A stretch of DNA of 38,787 nt, taken from positions 1 through 38,787 of the forward strand of contig JANTGF010000039.1 of assembly GCA_024763075.1 (NCBI GenBank). Direction: 5' to 3'. Positions 33,638 to 38,787 of this stretch are shown piece after piece. Position 1 is the stretch's first letter, and each line of letters opens with the position of its first letter. The position numbers and the translations under genes were made by a program. The stretch comes from Bacteroidales bacterium. Its GTDB lineage: Bacteria > Bacteroidota > Bacteroidia > Bacteroidales > VadinHA17. The notes beneath the pieces are model-generated. The model was not told the DNA's origin, did not search any database, and saw only the letters and a program-made list of their open reading frames with translations.

Positions 33638-34681
33638 TTAGAAATACTTTTCAATATCAACAGGCAATTTGGTTTTAGCTGATTCATATACCGCCTGAAC
33701 AATGGCCAGTGATTTCAGACTTTCTTCTCCTGAAACGGGAGGTTTTCTTCCTTTGGAAATGGCTTCTGCAATGGCTTCAAATTGTTTCCTGTGTGGAATT
33801 ATTGAGAATCCTGCAAGAGGGGAAGATGCTCCTGTTGCATTATCTTTGTCCTTACCGGAGGGTGATTCTGATCCTTGCAAAAATACCTGAACATCATCGC
33901 CATCGATTTTAATTGTCCCTTTCTCACCGTATAACTCAATTCTCCTTGCCTGGGCCGGCTGCACAGAAGTTGAACCTGTAATTACACCCATAGCCCCTGT
34001 CTTAAACTTTAACACTGCCACAGCATTGTCTTCTCCTTCCATTCTTTTATGGGTCATTGTGGAAGTAATCCCATACACACTTTCCACATCCCCCATAAAC
34101 CATTGCAACAGATCAATTGTATGGATGGCCTGATTGATCAAAACTCCACCACCATCAAGGGCCAGGGTACCCCGCCAAACTCCGCTATCGTAATAATCCT
34201 GATTCCGGTACCAGTTTATAAATGCATTTCCCATAAACAATTTGCCTATAAGCTCCTCACTTAGCTTTTCTTTTAATTCCGTTATGCCCGGGAAAAATCT
34301 ACTTTGATAAATTACTGCAAGGGCAACCTTATTTTCTTTACATACCTGTATCAGTTGTTTGGCTCTTTCAATATTAATTTCTATTGGTTTTTCCACAATT
34401 ACATGTTTACCTGCCCGGGCGGATTTTTCCCCATAGTCCAGGTGGTTCCCGCTGGGTGTACAAATTGAAACAGCATCCAGTTCAGGATCAGAAATAAAAT
34501 CCTCCCAGTTGGAATACCCCTTTGCATTATATTTTTCTCCCATTTTCCCGGCTTTTTCCCCGGATCGGCTATATACCGAAATAAGTGTAAGTTTTCCGGA
34601 CTCTGAAATTGCCTGTGCTTGTATATCGGCAATTGTACCAAGTCCTGCGATTCCGATTTTCAGTTTTGATTCTTTCTTCAT
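33638..34681 (-). CDS. Gfo/Idh/MocA-family NAD(P)-dependent oxidoreductase
   Basis: A two-domain sugar or cyclitol dehydrogenase-type enzyme, 347 residues, cytoplasmic. The Rossmann start reads KIGIAGLGTIADIQAQAI (residues 7-24). The conserved lysine motif is VEKPIEI near 97. The C-terminal substrate domain shows GGGVLINQAIHTIDLLQWFMG near 178-198, with the Asp and His of the active site. The nearest look-alikes oxidise nucleotide-linked or free sugars, but the substrate cannot be told. It is upstream of the DPP IV-type gene on the same strand and may be co-transcribed with it, though they have no clear shared job. No signal peptide. Confidence 0.9.
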   Translation of the reverse strand: MKKESKLKIGIAGLGTIADIQAQAISESGKLTLISVYSRSGEKAGKMGEKYNAKGYSNWEDFISDPELDAVSICTPSGNHLDYGEKSARAGKHVIVEKPIEINIERAKQLIQVCKENKVALAVIYQSRFFPGITELKEKLSEELIGKLFMGNAFINWYRNQDYYDSGVWRGTLALDGGGVLINQAIHTIDLLQWFMGDVESVYGITSTMTHKRMEGEDNAVAVLKFKTGAMGVITGSTSVQPAQARRIELYGEKGTIKIDGDDVQVFLQGSESPSGKDKDNATGASSPLAGFSIIPHRKQFEAIAEAISKGRKPPVSGEESLKSLAIVQAVYESAKTKLPVDIEKYF

Positions 34682-34982
34682 CTAATATATTTTATTTATG
34701 CATGATTACGGATAATAAAATAAAGTCTGATTTAAATAAAGTGCTATTCAGGGCTATAATTTATTTAAAAAATAGGATGTTGAAAAGTAGTAATAAATCC
34801 GGAAATAATAATAACAAACTATTACCAATCTTGTCCTGACAATCTAATTGACCAAATAAATTCAGTAAAACCAACGAAAAGGATAACTCAGAGAAAAGTC
34901 AGGATAAAAATAATTATAATTTTAAAAGGTAAATTCCATTTTATTTTTTTGCTTTGTATAAGGTTTTAAATCAAAACAACCC
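34682..34982. other. Divergent spacer before the SpmA/SpmB fusion gene
   Basis: About 300 very AT-rich bases between divergent genes. I see no gene, repeat or strong promoter box in it. It must hold both promoters. Confidence 0.35.
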
Positions 34983-36215
34983 ATGGCCTTAAATTATATC
35001 TGGATATTCTTTTTCCTTTCGGCTTTTGTAATAGGCCTGGTCAAATTAATTGTTTTTGGTGATGCAGAGGTTTTTCCTGCAATGGTCAATTCCACTTTTG
35101 ATATGGCCAAAACCGGATTTGAAATCTCTTTAGGACTTACCGGTGTACTTACACTCTGGATGGGAATCATGAAGATTGGGGAAAAAGGCGGTGTGGTAAA
35201 AGTATTTTCCCGCCTGATTGGCCCGTTCTTTCAGAAGCTTTTCCCTGAACTGGGCAAAGATCATCCCGCCTATGGCCCCATCATGATGAATATCGCTGCC
35301 AACATGCTAAATCTGGACAATGCCGCAACTCCTGTCGGACTGGAAGCCATGAAGGAAATGCAGAAAACAAATCCAAAAAAGGATACTGCCTCAAATGCTC
35401 AAATTATGTTTCTGGTATTAAATACATCCGGACTCACGCTCATTCCCATCAGCATAATGGTTTACCGGGCCCAACTGGGAGCAGCAAATCCTTCCGATAT
35501 TTTCATTCCCATATTGCTGGCCACTTATTTCTCGACCATTGCCGGTTTGATTTCGGTAGCCATTTATCAAAAAATAAACCTCTTAAATAAAGTAGTGCTT
35601 TATTATCTGGGAGGACTTTCCATTGTTATCCTGGGCATAATCTGGTATTTTTCAAGCCTTGATAAAGAAGCTATAACCCGTATCTCAAATTTAGCCAGTA
35701 ATTTTATTTTGTTTTCGGTTATATCGAGTTTTATTTTAATGGCGATGATCAGAAAGGTAAATGTTTATGATGCCTTTATTGACGGTGCCAAAGACGGATT
35801 TAAGACAGCGGTTAAGATCATTCCATACCTTGTTGCTATATTGGTCGCCATAGGGGTATTCAGGGCTTCGGGTGCCATGGACTGGCTGATTTCGGGAATC
35901 TCCTGGGGTTTTGAGAAAATGGGTGTCAATACAGATTTTATTCCGGCACTTCCAACGGCATTGATGAAACCTTTAAGCGGCAGCGGAGCCCGGGGAATGA
36001 TGGTGGATGTCATGACCAATTATGGGGCAGACTCATTTGTAGGGCGTGTTGCAAGCACCGTACAAGGAGCTACAGATACCACTTTTTATATACTTGCAGT
36101 TTATTTTGGTGCCGTTGGAGTTAAGAATACCCGTTATGCTGTAGTTTGCGGATTGTTTGCCGACTTTGTTGGAATTATTGCTGCAATTCTCCTGGCTTAT
36201 CTGTTTTTTCATTGA
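34983..36215 (+). CDS. SpmA/SpmB-type nucleoside-recognition (Gate) membrane protein, fused
   Basis: A 410-residue integral membrane protein with about nine hydrophobic helices. The N-terminal half (about 1-215) is like spore maturation protein A: SLGLTGVLTLWMGIMKIGEKGG near 48 and NMLNLDNAATPVGLEAMKEMQ near 107. The C-terminal half (about 225-410) is like SpmB: FIDGAKDGFKTAVKIIPYLVAILVAIG near 265 and KPLSGSGARGMMVDVM near 327. In Firmicutes these are separate genes for spore core dehydration. Non-sporulating Bacteroidota carry this fused form, whose transported substrate is unknown; the fold resembles nucleoside transporters. It is a single gene, convergent with the exb operon across a shared terminator. 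Confidence 0.9.
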   Translation: MALNYIWIFFFLSAFVIGLVKLIVFGDAEVFPAMVNSTFDMAKTGFEISLGLTGVLTLWMGIMKIGEKGGVVKVFSRLIGPFFQKLFPELGKDHPAYGPIMMNIAANMLNLDNAATPVGLEAMKEMQKTNPKKDTASNAQIMFLVLNTSGLTLIPISIMVYRAQLGAANPSDIFIPILLATYFSTIAGLISVAIYQKINLLNKVVLYYLGGLSIVILGIIWYFSSLDKEAITRISNLASNFILFSVISSFILMAMIRKVNVYDAFIDGAKDGFKTAVKIIPYLVAILVAIGVFRASGAMDWLISGISWGFEKMGVNTDFIPALPTALMKPLSGSGARGMMVDVMTNYGADSFVGRVASTVQGATDTTFYILAVYFGAVGVKNTRYAVVCGLFADFVGIIAAILLAYLFFH

Positions 36216-36261
36216 TTCTACTATGATCATAACAGCGGCAGAATTAAATTTTAAGACAAAA

Positions 36262-36289
36262 AAAAGGATCTTCAAATGAAGATCCTTTT
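36262..36289. terminator. Bidirectional terminator between the SpmAB gene and the exb operon
   Basis: AAAAGGATCTTC (36262-36273) and GAAGATCCTTTT (36278-36289) form a perfect 12-bp stem with the loop AAAT. Flanking A and T tracts fit use in both directions. It lies 46 bases after one stop codon and 21 bases from the other. Confidence 0.9.
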
Positions 36290-36310
36290 GTAAATATTTG
36301 TTTGAAAAAA

Positions 36311-36784
36311 TTATTTAAGCTTGTCCACCTTGAGTGAAGAGTAATTTATTTTTAAAGCACTTGCCCTTCTAAGAGCCTGCTTTACATCCGTTACAACTCC
36401 CATCTTGGTATTTTCATCTACCTTAAGTGAAACAGACATTTTAGACTGATCTGATTCATTCATAGCATCACGTTCCTGGGCAATAAAATCTTCCACATCT
36501 TTTACCTGCATCAATTGATCATTCAACTGAATCCGGGGTTCCGTTCCGAATAATTTCTGGAACCGTTCGCCGGGTTTACCAATATAAATAAAAGATACAA
36601 GACTTTTCTTTTCCAGTTTCTTAGCCTCCGTAGCTTCAGGCAACCTGATATTAACCTTCAGGTCAACTTCTTTCATGACTGTTGTTACCATAAAAAAGAA
36701 TAAAAGCATAAATACAATATCAGGAAGTGATGCAGTGTTTATGGCTGATAGCTCTTTTCCACCTTTTTTCTTAAATCTTGACAT
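36311..36784 (-). CDS. exbD: ExbD/TolR-family biopolymer transport protein (second copy)
   Basis: Partner of ExbB in converting proton motive force to mechanical work at the outer membrane. The 157-residue protein has one N-terminal membrane helix (about 18-40, SLPDIVFMLLFFFMVTTVM) with the conserved membrane Asp, then a periplasmic domain. Its ATG overlaps the stop of the preceding exbD in a TAATG junction, so translation is coupled. It differs from the first copy in the periplasmic part, so the two are not simple duplicates and may form a mixed dimer. Last gene of the operon, followed by the shared terminator. Confidence 0.93.
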   Translation of the reverse strand: MSRFKKKGGKELSAINTASLPDIVFMLLFFFMVTTVMKEVDLKVNIRLPEATEAKKLEKKSLVSFIYIGKPGERFQKLFGTEPRIQLNDQLMQVKDVEDFIAQERDAMNESDQSKMSVSLKVDENTKMGVVTDVKQALRRASALKINYSSLKVDKLK

Positions 36785-37368
36785 TACTTATTCCCTCCAA
36801 TATTTTTAGGTTCAGCTTCAGACAACACAGCAGTATAATACTGCTTAACCGCTGCCTGTTGATCTTCATCCAAATCTTCATATTTCAAATTGAATTTCTG
36901 CGTGGAGATTTCATCTCTCAGTTCGTTTTTTGCAGCCAGTAATTCGTTTTGAACCATCAGATAGGTCCCGTAAGAGGTACCTCTGTCATTCTGTAAAGAT
37001 ATAATTGGGTTCTTCGGAACATAAACCCTTCCAAAGAAAGGAATTTCCTTATAATCTTTTTCCGGCAGGTCAGGTTTATCTTCCGGATTTGCAATGAATT
37101 CTTTAGCTTTTTCACGCAAATCATGAATATCCATCACTTCGTTTTCAACCAAAAGATCATTGTTTTTATTGATCAAAACAACAAAAACATTTCTTTGCTT
37201 AATCTTATCATCATTTTGTTTCTGATCTTTATCAGGAATTGGTGGTAACCTTCTCATCAACCCGGTGTCCACATCCATTGTTGTGGTTACAAGGAAAAAG
37301 ATAAGCAGGAGAAAAGCTATGTCAGCCATTGAGCCTGCATTAATTTGTTGTAATCCCCTTTTTGCCAT
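36784..37368 (-). CDS. exbD: ExbD/TolR-family biopolymer transport protein (first copy)
   Basis: A 194-residue ExbD-like protein. The membrane helix at about 14-36 (SMADIAFLLLIFFLVTTTM) carries the conserved Asp that takes part in proton flow in this family. The long periplasmic domain includes a charged stretch around 85-110 (NPEDKPDLPEKDY). The second exbD begins at its stop codon. Bacteroidota TonB systems, which feed the many SusC-type receptors, commonly use this ExbB - small membrane protein - ExbD - ExbD set. No tonB gene is visible in the window, but it could lie beyond either gene set. Confidence 0.93.
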   Translation of the reverse strand: MAKRGLQQINAGSMADIAFLLLIFFLVTTTMDVDTGLMRRLPPIPDKDQKQNDDKIKQRNVFVVLINKNNDLLVENEVMDIHDLREKAKEFIANPEDKPDLPEKDYKEIPFFGRVYVPKNPIISLQNDRGTSYGTYLMVQNELLAAKNELRDEISTQKFNLKYEDLDEDQQAAVKQYYTAVLSEAEPKNIGGNK

Positions 37369-37442
37369 TAGTTGATATTTATTAATGATTTAGTCATAGC
37401 CTGGTTCAGGTCTGAAAAGTACCTGTACAAAGCTAATCCAAC

Positions 37443-37901
37443 TTATTTAAAATACTTTGCCACCTCACTGTACAAAATAGACAGCATGGCAAGGCCTGCG
37501 AGAATATAAGTTAAATACAATCCGGTACCGGCATATTTTAAAGTTTTTGGTACATTCTCAGTACCCTCGTAACCAGGCATACTCAGCACCTGATCTGATG
37601 CCAGGTAGTACGAAATAACGATTAAAATACCGACACCCAAAAGAATAAACAATGAACGTTTAAGTGCCTTAGGATTGGTTACCAGATTAACGATAGAGAA
37701 ACCAAGTGTGAGGACAACCGCAATTAAAAGCATGATATATGCCCAGTTTAATGTAGTTTCCGTTATCGTTGGTTCATACATATTGGTTCCTTCGGTGCCA
37801 GGTACTGCACTTCCCATATAAAATAGGACAAACAGAACCAGCGACACACCCAACAGGACCCAAAGGATAATATTAATAATTCTTGTTAATTTACTTGACA
37901 T
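37443..37901 (-). CDS. Four-helix membrane protein of the exb operon
   Basis: Not a family whose function I know. The 152-residue protein has four clear membrane helices: about 8-30 (INIILWVLLGVSLVLFVLFY), 52-72 (LNWAYIMLLIAVVLTLGFSI), 80-102 (LFILLGVGILIVISYYL) and 126-148 (GLYLTYILAGLAMLSILYSE). The loops are short. The gene lies 11 bases after exbB and 74 bases before the first exbD, a position conserved across many Bacteroidota, which implies a role in the ExbB/ExbD motor or its assembly. That role is inference from context. Confidence 0.85.
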   Translation of the reverse strand: MSSKLTRIINIILWVLLGVSLVLFVLFYMGSAVPGTEGTNMYEPTITETTLNWAYIMLLIAVVLTLGFSIVNLVTNPKALKRSLFILLGVGILIVISYYLASDQVLSMPGYEGTENVPKTLKYAGTGLYLTYILAGLAMLSILYSEVAKYFK

Positions 37902-37912
37902 GGCCGGTAAAT

Positions 37913-38707
37913 TTATTTTTTAACATTATATTTCACAAGTAAATCAATCAAGGAGATAGATGAATCTTCCATTGAATTTACCAGTGCATCAATTTTTGAT
38001 AAAATGTAATTATAAAAGATCTGAAGGATGATAGCCACAATCAGACCGGAAACGGTGGTGATCAAAGCAACCTGAATACCTCCGGCAACCAGCTGAGCTG
38101 ATACGGTACCGGCAATACGAATTTTATCAAAGGCATCGATCATCCCGATTACCGTACCCATAAATCCTAACATAGGAGCAATGGCGATAAACAGTGCGAT
38201 CCATGACAGATTCTTTTCCAGCAAGCCCATCTGGACACTACCATAGGCTATTACTGATTTTTCCGCCATTTCAATACCTTCCTCATACCGGTCGAGTCCC
38301 TGATAAAATATACTTGCCACAGGACCTCTTGTATTGCGGCAAACTTCCTTTGCGGCCTCAATACCCCCTTCTTCAAGGGCCGTTTCTACCTTTTTCAACA
38401 ACTTATCCGTGTTGGTAGTTGCCAGATTTAGGTAAATAATCCTTTCAATAGCAAGAGCCAAACCAAAGATCAAAGTAAGAAGAACAGCTCCCATAAACTG
38501 GGCACCACCCTCAATAAATTTGGCTTTAATTTGTTTGTGAAGTTCACCGCCTTCAGCAGCCTGTGCAGGTTGGTCGGCTGAATCCTGAAAAGGTGTTGAT
38601 ACTTCCAAATTTGAAATCCCTGCTGCTTTCCCCAAAGCATAAGTATTTTGGGAAACTACGAAGCCAAACATGGCCAAAACCGCTACAAGAGCAAATAATT
38701 TTTTCAT
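37913..38707 (-). CDS. exbB: ExbB/TolQ/MotA-family proton channel protein
   Basis: The channel-forming subunit of the TonB-energising motor. At 264 residues it has an extra N-terminal segment (MKKLFALVAVLAMFGFVVS), a probable signal peptide. The first conserved membrane helix is near 72-93, after an acidic periplasmic stretch. A cytoplasmic loop of about 80 residues includes the GPVASIFYQGLDRYEEG segment near 128. The last two helices are near 165-190 (LSWIALFIAIAPMLGFMGTVIGMIDAF) and 205-235 (QLVAGGIQVALITTVSGLIVAIILQIFYN), the signature region of the family. First gene of the operon. Its promoter should lie in 38708-38787, where TATATTGT is the only near match to TAnnTTTG on the minus strand. 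Confidence 0.95.
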   Translation of the reverse strand: MKKLFALVAVLAMFGFVVSQNTYALGKAAGISNLEVSTPFQDSADQPAQAAEGGELHKQIKAKFIEGGAQFMGAVLLTLIFGLALAIERIIYLNLATTNTDKLLKKVETALEEGGIEAAKEVCRNTRGPVASIFYQGLDRYEEGIEMAEKSVIAYGSVQMGLLEKNLSWIALFIAIAPMLGFMGTVIGMIDAFDKIRIAGTVSAQLVAGGIQVALITTVSGLIVAIILQIFYNYILSKIDALVNSMEDSSISLIDLLVKYNVKK

Positions 38708-38787
38708 GGTAAAAGATCTGTTTAGTTATTAAAGAAATTAAATTTTACAATATAAAATTATAATTAATTTTTTTTATTTTAATTCAA

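Noticed and set aside
1-38787. CRISPR arrays, rRNA or complete tRNA genes
   Set aside because: No regularly spaced repeats, rRNA segments or tRNA cloverleafs were seen on either strand apart from the tmRNA.

Overview
The window looks like a chromosome segment of an anaerobic or facultatively anaerobic member of the Bacteroidota, probably Bacteroidales/Marinilabiliales-like. Supporting signs are the AT-rich intergenic DNA and the promoter -7 motif TAnnTTTG, which has perfect copies before the tmRNA, icd, lysC and mfd genes. The tmRNA tag ends GENNFALAA. Rho has a long charged insertion, the sigma factor has no region 1.1, a one-piece pyruvate:ferredoxin oxidoreductase is present, and the ExbB - membrane protein - ExbD - ExbD layout is typical of the phylum. 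The species assignment is inference.

Left part (1-8.6 kb). A minus-strand block carries def (cut by the window edge) and ruvX, nifJ, and rho. Facing it on the plus strand are a primary-type sigma factor with an odd substitution in the -10 recognition helix, and rpe.

Middle-left (8.7-13.6 kb). This is the most interesting functional unit. A three-domain rhodanese (EanB-like) is followed by an EgtD-fold histidine methyltransferase (EanA-like). Together they match the oxygen-independent ergothioneine pathway: histidine to hercynine, then direct C-S bond formation from a persulfide. No EgtB-type oxygenase is seen. Short palindromic repeats lie between and after the two genes. A cysteine-bearing ArsR-type regulator follows, then a convergent saccharopine-dehydrogenase-like gene and the ssrA (tmRNA) gene with a clear promoter and terminator.

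Centre (13.9-21.3 kb). A monomeric NADP isocitrate dehydrogenase is followed by an accessory-looking stretch. It holds a Fic protein with a tandem palindromic operator just upstream, a secreted repeat protein of the DUF6150/septoil-knot type, a PhoD-like phosphatase, a protein with three 'integrase repeat' units and a Cys-rich tail, and a decayed IS1595-like element. The right inverted repeat of that element forms the stop codon of the neighbouring aspartate kinase gene.

Right part (21.3-38.8 kb). This part is mainly housekeeping and envelope functions: aspartate kinase, fructose-1,6-bisphosphatase, a sulfatase lipoprotein, Mfd, a TlpA-like thioredoxin lipoprotein, MscL, a dipeptidyl peptidase IV-type protease, a Gfo/Idh/MocA oxidoreductase, an SpmA/SpmB fusion, and the ExbB/ExbD energy-transduction operon. 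No CRISPR array, tRNA or rRNA gene was found.
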